This document shows positions 34,658-44,192 of a stretch of 64,000 bases of DNA, in pieces. The notes beneath the pieces were generated by a model. The model was given only the letters and a program-made list of their open reading frames with translations, made no database searches and was not told the origin of the DNA. The DNA is from Clostridium_AD sp050717635 (GTDB lineage Bacteria; Bacillota; Clostridia; Clostridiales; Clostridiaceae), in the NCBI RefSeq assembly GCF_050717635.1, contig NZ_JBOITO010000036.1:310001-374000 (forward strand). Direction: 5' to 3'. Both the position numbers and the translations under genes were made by a program. Within the stretch, counting starts at the first letter, position 1. Each line of letters begins with the position of its first letter.

Positions 34658-35044
34658 TTATTGTAATTGTAATTTCATCTTAGTGATTTCTTTATTGTAA
34701 GTTATACTCTTAGCTTCATCCTCAGTAATTAAACCATCTACAAGCAATATATTATCAATGTCAACCATCTTAAAAGCTTTAGTATGCTTATTATGTGCCC
34801 CGCAAACCTTAAGACTTAAATTCTTTTCTTCCTTATCACCAGTTTTGATTAAAAATAGAACATTTTCTTCTGAATCAGATACATCTTTAAATGCATTAAA
34901 ATCTTCATTTATTAACAAAGACTTAATTACGTCTTTTCTCAATTCATTTTTTATAATTGCTATAGTATCTTCATGTTTGATTATATATTCAGAAATAAAA
35001 CATACTAATTCGTTTTCAGACTTAAATAATTGTGTATTTGACAT
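34658..35044 (-). CDS. Hypothetical small cytoplasmic protein
   Basis: A 128-residue protein of unknown function: helical N-terminal half (ELVCFISEYIIKHEDTIAIIKNELRK), a beta-rich middle (NVLFLIKTGDKEEKNLSLKVCG) and a helical end with ITEDEAKSITYNKEI. No signal peptide or membrane segment. A good AGG ribosome binding site and its own promoter and terminator support that it is expressed. The promoter region contains the palindrome ATTGTATTTAAATACAAT, a likely operator for an unknown repressor. Confidence 0.65.
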   Translation of the reverse strand: MSNTQLFKSENELVCFISEYIIKHEDTIAIIKNELRKDVIKSLLINEDFNAFKDVSDSEENVLFLIKTGDKEEKNLSLKVCGAHNKHTKAFKMVDIDNILLVDGLITEDEAKSITYNKEITKMKLQLQ

Positions 35045-35417
35045 TTATATTGCCTCCTTGAATTAATAGAATAATAATTTATTTGTATACATTGTATTGT
35101 ATTTAAATACAATAGTCAATACCTTTTTATAATGTTTATTAAATATTTATTAATTTAAATATATCTATAAAGCTTTTATTGTGGCTATTCTTTAATAACG
35201 GGTATTTTAAATCAGTCACACTTTGATTAATAATCAATAAAATTCCAATGAATAAATATGCATTTACATGTATATTTATTTTAGTTCTCAATGTAACCGA
35301 TACTTCGCAGTAGCAAATAGCTTTGTCGTCACATCTGTTAATAGAATGATATTTACTCCAATATAAAATAATAACCGACGAAGGATAAAAACACCCCCAT
35401 CGGTTAATAATTAAATC
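35045..35417. other. Intergenic region with palindromic operator
   Basis: No gene seen in about 370 bases. It holds the promoter of the 128-residue protein gene: on the minus strand TTGTAT, 17 bases, TATACA, with ATTGTATTTAAATACAAT across the -35 (about 35095-35112). Its right end holds a weak hairpin (35372-35378 with 35400-35406) that may terminate the HAD gene. The middle is featureless AT-rich sequence. Confidence 0.45.
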
Positions 35418-36263
35418 TTATTTTCCCCTATTCACTATAAACTCATTAATAACTTTAGCTACTCCATCTTCATCATTTGTAGCTGCAATATAATCTGCAC
35501 TATCTTTAAGTTTTTCGATTGCATTTCCCATAGCAACGCCAAGGCCGCCATATTCGATCATTTCTATGTCATTTTCATTGTCTCCAATTGTAATTATTTC
35601 TTCTTTTTTTATATTATACCGCTGCGCTAAATATTTTACAGCAGCACCTTTAGAAACGCTCTTATGGGTAACTTCAACGCCGTGTAACCCAGCCCCCAGC
35701 ACTTGAATATATTCAATTTTTTTTAATTCCTCTTTTATTTTCTTTATCTTTTCAATATCACTATCAATAATATCACATTTAATGATTTCTTTTTCCTCAG
35801 TCTTAAACACATCCACCCATTGCTTAGCATTTTTAATATGGTGTAGTTTAACTTTATATCCCTTTGATTTAATCTTTAAAACAAATTCATATAAAAATAT
35901 TAAATTCATATAATCAAAAAAACTTTTCCCATCATATGTGTCTTTAGAAGTATGAAATCTTGGATTAGCTTTGTATTTATTACAAATCTCAAGAATCTTA
36001 GTATTAACCTCTCTAGACATGGTTCGTTTATAAATGAATTCATCTCCCTCTTTTATAATCCCTCCATTTGCTGCAATAACGGGAGAATCTACACCAACCA
36101 AATTAGAATAATAAGCTGCATTAATATATATTCTTCCTGTTGTTATTACTATATGTACACCCATATCATAAGCTTTTTTCAGTGCAACTCTGTTGGCATT
36201 TGATATTTTCTTTTTACTGTTTAATAGTGTTCCATCCATATCAATACACACTAATTTATACAT
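35418..36263 (-). CDS. Cof-type HAD-IIB phosphatase
   Basis: A 281-residue haloacid-dehalogenase hydrolase. Motif I CIDMDGTLLNSKKKI (nucleophile Asp8), motif II VITTGR, the conserved Lys in VSKGAAVKYLAQRY and motif IV TIGDNENDIEMIEYGGLGVAMGNA are all present, as is the Cof-type cap between motifs II and III. Such enzymes dephosphorylate sugar phosphates or flavin and pyridoxal phosphates; the substrate cannot be told from sequence. A GAGGAAGG site precedes the ATG. Confidence 0.9.
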   Translation of the reverse strand: MYKLVCIDMDGTLLNSKKKISNANRVALKKAYDMGVHIVITTGRIYINAAYYSNLVGVDSPVIAANGGIIKEGDEFIYKRTMSREVNTKILEICNKYKANPRFHTSKDTYDGKSFFDYMNLIFLYEFVLKIKSKGYKVKLHHIKNAKQWVDVFKTEEKEIIKCDIIDSDIEKIKKIKEELKKIEYIQVLGAGLHGVEVTHKSVSKGAAVKYLAQRYNIKKEEIITIGDNENDIEMIEYGGLGVAMGNAIEKLKDSADYIAATNDEDGVAKVINEFIVNRGK

Positions 36264-36312
36264 TTAAAATCCTTCCTCTCTATAGTTAAATCATCTTCTG
36301 CGAAGCTGCAAT

Positions 36313-36422
36313 ATTAACGACTTCAGAAGGAGATTTAAACTTCCACTGAAGTTTTTTATTTGTTATAGCATATAGCTCCCACTTATAGAAGTGGGAGACC
36401 TTCCTTCTGAAATGTCGTTAAA
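36313..36422. mobile_element. Palindromic element, likely IS200/IS605-type end remnant or MITE
   Basis: A 110-base intergenic element bounded by imperfect inverted repeats (36313-36330 with 36403-36422: TTAACGAC, then TTCAGAAGG, with a 2-base bulge). Inside are a 9-bp hairpin CTCCCACTT/AAGTGGGAG (36376-36397) and CTTCAG/CTGAAG followed by six T (36321-36357). Hairpins of the CTCCCACTT type are common at ends of clostridial IS200/IS605 elements. No transposase or TnpB gene remains. Confidence 0.5.
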
Positions 36423-36450
36423 ATTCATCACGTGATTTAATCCTAAAAAT

Positions 36451-36486
36451 AAAAATAACCTTTCAAATTAATTAAAGGTTATTTTT
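36451..36486 (-). terminator. Terminator after the 104-residue membrane protein gene
   Basis: AAAAATAACCTTT and AAAGGTTATTTTT form a 13-bp stem with a 10-base loop, flanked by A/T runs on both strands. It lies 15 bases past the stop codon. Confidence 0.85.
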
Positions 36487-36500
36487 ATCTTATATGAAGA

Positions 36501-36815
36501 TTACTTCCTTGATTTACTTCTAGTTATTTTCTGTATATTTGAAAACAGCCCTAAAAGAGCTCCTATTAGCATAATTTGCAATACATATGCAGAACTACTA
36601 GATAATCTAAAAATCATTGCTATGGCTGCCACTAAAATCGCACTAAGTATTAATGTTATTATTATAAAAGCATATAAGCCTAGAAAAGTCTTTATCTTAA
36701 ACTTTGCTTGTATTTTTTTACTGATTAATAGCTTTTTATCAAAATATATAAAAAGACCTGTGGGACCTAAAAGTAATAATATTCCTACTACCATATTTGT
36801 ATTCATTTTTTTCAT
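36501..36815 (-). CDS. Small membrane protein of unknown function
   Basis: A 104-residue protein with three predicted membrane segments (about 8-25, 43-67, 75-93) and a basic C-terminus (RSKSRK). I do not recognise the family. It ends at a strong terminator and starts just after the GH13 gene, 35 bases downstream of that stop, so it may be the last gene of the aldo/keto reductase-GH13 unit. Confidence 0.65.
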   Translation of the reverse strand: MKKMNTNMVVGILLLLGPTGLFIYFDKKLLISKKIQAKFKIKTFLGLYAFIIITLILSAILVAAIAMIFRLSSSSAYVLQIMLIGALLGLFSNIQKITRSKSRK

Positions 36816-36850
36816 CTCCTGTATATAAAAATTATAACATACCTTTAGTA

Positions 36851-38962
36851 TTACATCATTATAATTTTAACTTCCCCTGGTTTAAATCTAAGATATAAAT
36901 TATAATTTTCATCAAAATCAAATATATCATGGCTCCATTCGTTTGGAGAAAAAGCTAGCCATGCTTTTTTTGAAACATTTCCGGAATATTGTCTTATATT
37001 TTCTAAATTTAAAGTAAATTCTCTTTCATTATATAAATCAGTATTACATACCGCCATAATTACGTTATCACCTTGTCTCCATCTTTTACCTTCAACAACA
37101 TATGCAAGCCCAATAGCCGGTGTTTCAGGTTCGCCGAAATTTACAGGAATATAGTTCTCTGTATTAGCTATGGTATCACTAAATTGCACTCTAATTTTAG
37201 AAACAATCTCAAGTGTATCTGGCAAATCCCATCTGTAAGGATTATCCCAATGTAGAGAATATTTTTCGAAAAAGGCCAATTTACCATTATAAGCATCCTC
37301 TGGTGAAAGCCTATATTTTTCGTCATGTCTACAATCAAGTCCTGTATTCATGGGCTGAGTTTCATATAATTCAAGTCCTGAATTAATAAATGGGACTGCA
37401 TTAGGCATAAATTGATTCATAACTGTAACCAATTTTGATAGTATCCTACCTCCCTCTCTTGCTGCAATTCTAGGTGTATCAGGAGTTTCTGCACAGGCAA
37501 ATACAGGTGCCTTATAGTTTATTGAATTGTACATGAATTCATGGGTCTTATGTTCAAATATTCTAGGTTCCAACCACCATCCATAACCTATAATCATATT
37601 ATAGCCTGCATTTCTTGATTTCTCTGCTCCCTCTACAAGAAGTTCCTCAGCTATAAACGAAAAATCGCTATCTATTTTTCTTGGTTTCTGAAGTACCATT
37701 TGGACTAATTCGCTAGGTAGTGCATGTCCCATATCTACTCTTGCTCCATCTATACCAAAACTATTTTGATAATATGGAATAATACCGGAAATAATATTCC
37801 AAAGTTCAGTATTTTCTATATCTCCCTTAAATAAATCACCTTTAATGGTGTCAAATAAAATGTATGGTGCTTGTGCCTCATCCGTAACATACCTCTTAGC
37901 TGCATTTGGGTGATCCATATACAATTTTAAAAATGTAATATCACTCCAAGCTGGCTGAGGATCATTTAAACAATCAGCAAATGCAGGTGCCGTAGTTAAT
38001 CCAAATTCTTTCTCGATTTTCTCTAATAAATCTAATTCAGGATTTTGTACACAACATTTTTTTAATAACTCCCACTTTTCAGAATCCGTTATATTTGGTG
38101 ATTCACAGAATTTTTTTATATGATTCCATACTTGTTCAGATTTATATATCAAATCCAAATTATCATATGATGGTTTATCAGCAGGCGCAACCCCTTCAAC
38201 ATATGGCGCCGAATAATTATCTACATCTGATGTTTTTATCCAATAAAACCAATCAGGGTGCTCCAATATAAGATCATTATTTCTAGCTGCTGTTCTTGGA
38301 ATAACATCTATCATAACCCTTATGCGTAAAATATGGCAAGCTTCCACAAAAGCCTTAAATTCCTCTTCTATGGTAAATTCATTACCTGTCATAGTATCCT
38401 TTAAATTATGGTCAATTTTAAAGAAATTCTTTATGGCATAAGGAGATCCCATTCCACCCTTTTTAAACTTATTACTATATTCTGAGATAGGTAGCAAATA
38501 AATTGTATCTATTCCCATCTTCTTTAGCAGTGGAAGTAAAGCCAATGTTTTAACAAAAGTACCCGTTTCTTTAAACCCTTCTCCATTTATATTCTCAAGA
38601 GCTCCACTTCCATTATGATCCCAGGAAGTAGATGTTCTTATATGCATAGAATAAATGGAACTTTTTTTTTTCCAATCTCCGCCCAAATATCCGTATTCAT
38701 TTTTAAAATCGTTTTTAATTATAGATAATGATTTATTATAATCTATTTTGTCGTTATAATCTTTCATTATGTATTCATGTATACAATCATAATAAAATTT
38801 ATATGGATTGACATATATAACTCCATTTCCATATTCTTTTTTTTCTTCTCCATTATATCCGAAACAGTTCCAAAGTTCAGGTACCGCATATTTAATATCT
38901 TTACCGTTATGGATTTTTTTCTTTAACACATTCATAAGTTTTTTTATACTAGAATTCTCCAT
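36851..38962 (-). CDS. GH13 alpha-amylase-family glycosidase (intracellular)
   Basis: A 703-residue protein without signal peptide. The GH13 barrel has the nucleophile Asp in FGIDGARVDMGHALP (about residue 412), the acid/base Glu in FSFIAEELLVEG (about 441) and the third Asp in AETPDTPR (about 508). Region I is altered: the usual DxVxNH is replaced by DVIPRTAARN, so substrate contacts at subsite -1 differ from classic amylases. A long N-terminal part (1-110) precedes the barrel and a beta-sandwich closes it. It follows the aldo/keto reductase by 14 bases. Action on intracellular alpha-glucan is likely; the precise reaction is not clear. Confidence 0.8.
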   Translation of the reverse strand: MENSSIKKLMNVLKKKIHNGKDIKYAVPELWNCFGYNGEEKKEYGNGVIYVNPYKFYYDCIHEYIMKDYNDKIDYNKSLSIIKNDFKNEYGYLGGDWKKKSSIYSMHIRTSTSWDHNGSGALENINGEGFKETGTFVKTLALLPLLKKMGIDTIYLLPISEYSNKFKKGGMGSPYAIKNFFKIDHNLKDTMTGNEFTIEEEFKAFVEACHILRIRVMIDVIPRTAARNNDLILEHPDWFYWIKTSDVDNYSAPYVEGVAPADKPSYDNLDLIYKSEQVWNHIKKFCESPNITDSEKWELLKKCCVQNPELDLLEKIEKEFGLTTAPAFADCLNDPQPAWSDITFLKLYMDHPNAAKRYVTDEAQAPYILFDTIKGDLFKGDIENTELWNIISGIIPYYQNSFGIDGARVDMGHALPSELVQMVLQKPRKIDSDFSFIAEELLVEGAEKSRNAGYNMIIGYGWWLEPRIFEHKTHEFMYNSINYKAPVFACAETPDTPRIAAREGGRILSKLVTVMNQFMPNAVPFINSGLELYETQPMNTGLDCRHDEKYRLSPEDAYNGKLAFFEKYSLHWDNPYRWDLPDTLEIVSKIRVQFSDTIANTENYIPVNFGEPETPAIGLAYVVEGKRWRQGDNVIMAVCNTDLYNEREFTLNLENIRQYSGNVSKKAWLAFSPNEWSHDIFDFDENYNLYLRFKPGEVKIIMM

Positions 38963-38976
38963 GTTATGTTCCTCCG

Positions 38977-40119
38977 TTAATTTTCTGCTTTTATAGCTTC
39001 TAAAACCATAACTACTCTCTTTAACTCATCTCTTATTTTAAGATGTTGCGGACATTTTGACTCGCACATACCACAATTTATACAACTCTCTGGTAATGCA
39101 CCCTTGTCAGGATTGTTTTTATATTCTTCGAATTCACTTTTAGCAGCTCCTGTTAATCCATAAACATTGTGGTAAGTATACATATTAAAAATCTTAGGAA
39201 TATCTATATTCGCTGGACATGGCTGACAATAATTACAACCTGTACAGTATAGTTCTGAGAACTTCTTAATTTCTTCCATTGCTATAGAAATCTTGTCCCA
39301 TTCTGACTTAGTCATATAAGTATCAACATTTGCTATAGCTAGATTTTTCTCTAGCATATCCATATTCTGCATTCCCGATAGAGCGATACTTATATCCTCA
39401 TTTCCTAAAACAAATCTTAATGCAAGTTCATAAGTAGCTATGGATTCTTTCCCTGTGAGTTTCTTAAATAGTTCCGTAGGTGCTGCAAGTCTTCCCCCTG
39501 CGACAGGTCCCATAGCCGCTATTCCTAGTCCCTTCTTCTTAGCATAGGCAATAGAAGATTCATTTGCCCTATCAAGAAGATTATATTGACATAAAACAGA
39601 TTCAAAAATCCCTTCGCCAGCATCTATAATATCAATCATATTTGAAGGCTCATCATGGAAAGAAAAACTCAAATGCTTTATCAGCCCTTCTTCTTTTGCT
39701 TTTCGCGCCTCATTAAAAAGGTCATTGCTTTTAATATTATCAAGAGAACCTTTGTTTAGTCCCCAAAAATGATAAAAGTCTATGTAGTCAGTGTCCATTT
39801 TTTTTAAGCTGTTCTCAAGAATTCTTCTCATATCAGAAGGTTTTTTAACATCTTCAAAAGGGAGTTTTGTTGTTAGCTTAATCTTATCCCTTACACTTTT
39901 AAGAGCCTTACCAACAGCATATTCACTGTTTTTATGACAGTAATATGGAGCTGAATCAAAGTAATTTATACCACTTTCATAAGCTTTAAAAAGTAGTGGT
40001 AGGGCTTTATCTTCATCAATATACCATTTTTCGTTTAATTCCACCTCTGGTAACCTCATACACCCAAAACCTAGAGTTGATACCATTTCTCCTGTATTAC
40101 CAAAATTTCTATACTTCAT
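38977..40119 (-). CDS. Aldo/keto reductase with C-terminal 4Fe-4S domain
   Basis: A 380-residue protein. Residues 1-275 are an aldo/keto reductase barrel: GFGCMRLPE at the start, the catalytic Asp and Tyr in YFDSAPYY, and Lys and His in KLTTKLPFED and DFYHFWGL. Residues about 290-365 hold a ferredoxin-like domain with CTGCNYCQPCP and CINCGMCESKCP. This fusion is common in anaerobes, where ferredoxin may supply or accept electrons. The substrate is unknown. It is the first gene of a unit with the GH13 glycosidase. Confidence 0.9.
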   Translation of the reverse strand: MKYRNFGNTGEMVSTLGFGCMRLPEVELNEKWYIDEDKALPLLFKAYESGINYFDSAPYYCHKNSEYAVGKALKSVRDKIKLTTKLPFEDVKKPSDMRRILENSLKKMDTDYIDFYHFWGLNKGSLDNIKSNDLFNEARKAKEEGLIKHLSFSFHDEPSNMIDIIDAGEGIFESVLCQYNLLDRANESSIAYAKKKGLGIAAMGPVAGGRLAAPTELFKKLTGKESIATYELALRFVLGNEDISIALSGMQNMDMLEKNLAIANVDTYMTKSEWDKISIAMEEIKKFSELYCTGCNYCQPCPANIDIPKIFNMYTYHNVYGLTGAAKSEFEEYKNNPDKGALPESCINCGMCESKCPQHLKIRDELKRVVMVLEAIKAEN

Positions 40120-40322
40120 TATTTAGTTCCCCCTTACATTTCATATACTTTAATTGTACTACAAATTTTATGCTTTTGTCCTTATTTCACCTGTGGTTTT
40201 TTGATTTTAATAAACCGTTTATAAACTTAAATGTAAATTACTTCCATCAGCAACAATGATTGTACATTTCACTTCCAATTCTTGTTACTCTACTATCCGT
40301 ACCAACTTATCCCATGAATTCT

Positions 40323-40351
40323 GTATATTATCAACAAAAGAGGTCAAAATA
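40323..40351 (+). promoter_or_regulatory. Possible sigma-G (forespore) promoter of gerKA
   Basis: GTATA (40323-40327), 17 bases, CAAAATA (40345-40351) resembles the sigma-G/sigma-F pattern (GnATA and CATnnTA) with one mismatch in each box. The position, 45 bases before the gerKA start, and forespore expression of ger operons support it. Confidence 0.4.
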
Positions 40352-40395
40352 ATATCAGTATAGAAGTGATAAAAAACTATATTGAGGTGATATAT

Positions 40396-41883
40396 ATGAA
40401 AAATGAAAGCATTGACACTAAGATGAATAATATTATAACTGCCTTGGGGTCATCAGCTCCCATAAAACTCAAGTATATATCACTTGGCAGAGATCCATCA
40501 ATACAAGGTGCTATTATATATATTGATGGTCTAGTAGACAAAACTATTATTAATAGGGATATTCTTAATCCACTAATGATTGAATTACGCTGTTCTATAT
40601 TACTAAATAGCGACACAGCCAGTTTTCTTTGTAGTAATTACATAACTGCGGATTGTTCCATTATTAACAATAATATTGAAGAAGTTTATAAACAGGTTAA
40701 AAATGGAAATACGTTACTTGTACTTGAAAATCTAGAAGAGTATGTGATTATAGATACCACTGGTGGCGAAATTAGGAGAATTTCTGACCCAGATAATGAA
40801 ACCGCACTAAGGGGATCCAGAGATGGTTTTGTGGAAAACTTAGAAGTTAATATAAGTTTGCTTAGGAGGAAAATTAAAGATTCAAACCTTTGCATTGAAA
40901 AACTTGTAGTTGGAAGGCGGTCACAAACGGATTTGGCCTTAGTTTATATTAAAGATTTAGTTAATACTAATACTTTAAACGAGATAAGAGAAAGAATAAA
41001 TTTGATAGATGTAGATTCTATTACTGGCTCAGGGGCATTAATGCAATTTATAGATGAAAATCCCTACAGCCCTTTCCCTATGTGCTTTACCACAGAGAGG
41101 CCGGATAGAATAGCACCAAGTATTATGGAAGGTAGAATAGCTATTATTATAGATGGGACTCCTCATTCATTAACACTCCCTGCTTTATTTGTTGAATTTT
41201 TTGATACTGTTGAAGATTATAATGAAAGACTGATATCAGCAAATTTTATAAGGTTACTTAGATTTATATCAGTTTTATTAGTAATTACACTTCCCTCAAT
41301 TTATTTAACTTTAATTACGTATAATGGAGAGCTCATACCTGTTGAATTCCTTGTTCCGGTAGTACAATCACGAATAGGAATATCTCTTTCACCCTTTATA
41401 GAAATACTTATACTTGAAATACTAATGGAACTTTTAAGAGAAGGAGGCCTCAGACTTCCCTCAAAAATAGCATCAACCTTGAGTATAGTGGGAGGTATTA
41501 TTATAGGAAATGCCGCAGTACAATCAAGTATGGTAAGTCCTACTACTCTGCTTGTAATTGGTATCACAATTATTGCTTCTTTTGTAGTTCCCTCAATTGA
41601 TATGTCTATTTCTATAAGGCTGTTAAGATTCCCAATGTTGTTTCTAGCAAATAGCATGGGGATAATGGGGATTGCTACAGGATATACACTACTTATCCTC
41701 CATTTATCTTCCTTAGAAAATTTTGGTGTTCCATATATGGAATTTAATAAGGATGATTTAAAAGATACTTTTATTCGTGCCCCTTTATGGAAAATGAATT
41801 CTCGTCCCGCCATAATTTCAGAGCGTAATAATAAAAGGCAAACTGATTTTAGAAAAAAATTCAGGAGAAAAAATAATGAATAA
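40396..41883 (+). CDS. gerKA: Spore germination protein GerKA (GerA family)
   Basis: A 495-residue A subunit of a Ger nutrient receptor of the spore inner membrane. The N-terminal cytoplasmic domain (about 1-250) includes DTASFLCSNYITADCSI and RRKIKDSNLCIEKLVVGRRS; the C-terminal half has several membrane segments with the family motif PFIEILILEILMELLREGGLRLP. The ATG at 40396 is chosen for its GAGGTGA site; an in-frame ATG ten codons upstream has none. It overlaps gerKB by 8 bases. A, B and C subunits together respond to germinants, which in clostridia are often amino acids; the ligand is not predictable. Confidence 0.93.
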   Translation: MKNESIDTKMNNIITALGSSAPIKLKYISLGRDPSIQGAIIYIDGLVDKTIINRDILNPLMIELRCSILLNSDTASFLCSNYITADCSIINNNIEEVYKQVKNGNTLLVLENLEEYVIIDTTGGEIRRISDPDNETALRGSRDGFVENLEVNISLLRRKIKDSNLCIEKLVVGRRSQTDLALVYIKDLVNTNTLNEIRERINLIDVDSITGSGALMQFIDENPYSPFPMCFTTERPDRIAPSIMEGRIAIIIDGTPHSLTLPALFVEFFDTVEDYNERLISANFIRLLRFISVLLVITLPSIYLTLITYNGELIPVEFLVPVVQSRIGISLSPFIEILILEILMELLREGGLRLPSKIASTLSIVGGIIIGNAAVQSSMVSPTTLLVIGITIIASFVVPSIDMSISIRLLRFPMLFLANSMGIMGIATGYTLLILHLSSLENFGVPYMEFNKDDLKDTFIRAPLWKMNSRPAIISERNNKRQTDFRKKFRRKNNE

Positions 41884-42988
41884 ATATAATAGCCTAATAA
41901 CCTCTAACCAACTTTTTTTTATTTTACTCGGCGCTGTCATAGGTATGGGAATTACTAGCCTCCCTGCTGATGTAGTAAGTGTTGCAAAACAGGATGGATG
42001 GATTTCTACCATTATAGGTGGAATATATCCACTATATATTGTTTTAGCTGCAGGAATTATAATCAAAAAACATCCAGATAGTAATATAATGGATTTAAGC
42101 AAAGTATATTTTGGAAAGATAATAGGGAATGTTTTAAATTTATTATTTATGCTCACATTTTTATTCTATATTGTGCTAGTTATTTCAGGTTCAAGCAATC
42201 AATTAAGAGCATATAGTATATATTTTATGTCCCATCTTAAATTAGTGATGATTTTGGTTGCTGTTGCTTGTTATGCTTCAATTAAAGGCTTAAAGGTACT
42301 CGCCAGATTTGCTACTATAGTATTTTTTTTGGTATGCCTTATAATTATATCATCCACAGTATCCTTTAAGTTCGGCAGTATTTTAAATGTAAAACCTTTT
42401 TTAGGTGAGGGTTTCTCCAAAATTTTAGAAGGAGGCATAAAATCTTCATTTTCCTATGCAGCTATGGAATTACTATTAATAATATATCCATATGTGGAAG
42501 ACAAAAAAAATATATTAAAAGTTACATTACTAAGTACTCTTGTGGCAATTATATTTTATACTTGGATAGTTTTTTCATCTATTTATTTTTCTGGTCCTGA
42601 TTTAGTAGTAAAACAATTATGGCCATTCTCCTTCATGGCTGAATCATTTAAAATACCTGTAGTAAATAATTTTAGATATGTAGAGATTCTAATATGGATT
42701 ACTGTGGTTTATAAAACCATATCTATTGAATTTTATGCCGCCACCAAAATCTTGAATAACATTACCAATATAAAAAGAAAAACAATTTGTTTTTTATTAT
42801 TACCTATTATTTTTATTTTTCCATTGTTTTTAGAAAATGAAGTAATAAGGAGAGAAGTTTCTGGTATTGCTTTGCCTTGGATAACCTTTTTTAATATTTT
42901 TTATATAACCATAATTGCATTATTATCTCTTCTAAAAGGTAAGAGTAAACTTAAATACATTCAAAAAAAGGAGAGCACTTATAAATGA
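41876..42988 (+). CDS. gerKB: Spore germination protein GerKB (APC-like transporter fold)
   Basis: A 370-residue integral membrane protein with about ten hydrophobic segments, of the GerB family, which has the amino acid-polyamine-organocation transporter fold. The start (NQLFFILLGAVIGMGI then LPADV) and the segment GLKVLARFATIVFFLVCLIIISS are typical. The B subunit is thought to hold the germinant-binding site. AGGAG lies 10 bases upstream of the ATG. It overlaps gerKA by 8 bases and gerKC by 4 bases, so all three are coupled. Confidence 0.93.
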   Translation: MNKYNSLITSNQLFFILLGAVIGMGITSLPADVVSVAKQDGWISTIIGGIYPLYIVLAAGIIIKKHPDSNIMDLSKVYFGKIIGNVLNLLFMLTFLFYIVLVISGSSNQLRAYSIYFMSHLKLVMILVAVACYASIKGLKVLARFATIVFFLVCLIIISSTVSFKFGSILNVKPFLGEGFSKILEGGIKSSFSYAAMELLLIIYPYVEDKKNILKVTLLSTLVAIIFYTWIVFSSIYFSGPDLVVKQLWPFSFMAESFKIPVVNNFRYVEILIWITVVYKTISIEFYAATKILNNITNIKRKTICFLLLPIIFIFPLFLENEVIRREVSGIALPWITFFNIFYITIIALLSLLKGKSKLKYIQKKESTYK

Positions 42989-44115
42989 AAAGATATAGCT
43001 TACTTATATTATCTGCTTCATGCATAATTATATATCTCATATTTAATTCAAATAGTGTTACTCTTCCTATAGAAAACATTGATATTTGCTCAGGATTATC
43101 CTTTGACATTAATGCAATTAGCCCCGTGTTTGAATATGACATTGCTGCAAATGCATATTCATTCCCTGAAAAAAATAAAGTATCAAATACTATTCTAGAA
43201 GGTATTGGTAAAAATGTTGCTGAAACTAGATCAAACAGGCAAACCATCTCATCCAAAAAATTTTTGTTTGGAGCACAGAAAGTATTTATTTTTAGCGAAG
43301 CCCTGGCAACCTATGGCATTAATCCTATTGCTGATATAATGTTTTCTAATCAACAAATGAATAATGATACATGGATAGTTGTTTGTAAAGACAAGGCCCT
43401 TGATATTCTAAAGTTTAAAGTTGAGGGTACTAACACTTCATCAGATTATATTAGCGGTATGATTAAAAGCTCTGAAGAACAAAATTTCATGTCTGACCGA
43501 TATAAAGTGGTAGATATGCTTTTAATGATAGGTTCAGAGGGAAGAAATTTAGTTCTTCCCTCCCTTGAAATAATAAACAATAAAATTACTTTGGTGGGAA
43601 TGGCTATTTTCAAAAAAGACAAAATGGTTTCAAATATACCAATGTCGGAGGCCATGTATATGAATATTTTAAAGGAAGATAAAGTTAAAGGAATATTAAC
43701 ACTCCAGAAGGATTCACAAAACTTGATATCAAATTATGGTCTATCAAAAAAGAAGGTAAAATGTGAAAAAATCGATGGCAAGTATAAATTTACTATTGAT
43801 ATAGAATTTAATGGTGAAATAATAAATAATAGTATGTATAAGGATTTTATGATAAATACCAAAACAGTAGATAAGTATAGCCAGGAATTAGAAGAACAAA
43901 CAAAAAAAAGTTGCAATGACTTTATAAACAAAATGCAAAATGAGTATAAAGTAGATTGCCTAGAGTTAGGTCGTGTTGCTGCAGCTACTTATGGACGAAA
44001 CCCTGATACAGATTGGGATAACATTGTTTGTAATTCGGACATAATAGTTAATGTAAAAGTGAAAGTGAATAATCTTGGGAGAGGCCAGTTTTTATTTGAA
44101 AAGAATGACAAGTAG
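42985..44115 (+). CDS. gerKC: Spore germination protein GerKC, without canonical lipobox
   Basis: A 376-residue C subunit. The GerC fold is clear from SSKKFLFGAQKVFIFSEALATYGINP, the middle LPSLEIINNKITLVGMAIFKKDKMV and the closing YGRNPDTDWDNIV region. GerC proteins are normally lipoproteins with an LxGCWDxxE-type start. Here the N-terminus is a hydrophobic helix (YSLLILSASCIIIYLIFN) with only a poor SASC site and no CWD motif, so it may be a membrane-anchored protein instead of a lipoprotein. Function of the receptor with this change is unknown. Confidence 0.85.
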   Translation: MKRYSLLILSASCIIIYLIFNSNSVTLPIENIDICSGLSFDINAISPVFEYDIAANAYSFPEKNKVSNTILEGIGKNVAETRSNRQTISSKKFLFGAQKVFIFSEALATYGINPIADIMFSNQQMNNDTWIVVCKDKALDILKFKVEGTNTSSDYISGMIKSSEEQNFMSDRYKVVDMLLMIGSEGRNLVLPSLEIINNKITLVGMAIFKKDKMVSNIPMSEAMYMNILKEDKVKGILTLQKDSQNLISNYGLSKKKVKCEKIDGKYKFTIDIEFNGEIINNSMYKDFMINTKTVDKYSQELEEQTKKSCNDFINKMQNEYKVDCLELGRVAAATYGRNPDTDWDNIVCNSDIIVNVKVKVNNLGRGQFLFEKNDK

Positions 44116-44130
44116 ACATAAATTTGTTCA

Positions 44131-44192
44131 TTAAATAGCGAGGTCAATACTGAAATATATAAAATATTTCGGTGATTGACCTCGCTATTTAT
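44131..44192. terminator. Bidirectional terminator between gerKC and symporter
   Basis: A 16-bp perfect stem AAATAGCGAGGTCAAT/ATTGACCTCGCTATTT (44133-44148 with 44175-44190), with further pairing CTGAAATAT/ATATTTCGG inside. It lies between convergent genes. Confidence 0.9.

Noticed and set aside
36313..36422. CRISPR repeat or tRNA-like gene
   Set aside because: Single palindromic unit with no repeat-spacer periodicity and no cloverleaf.
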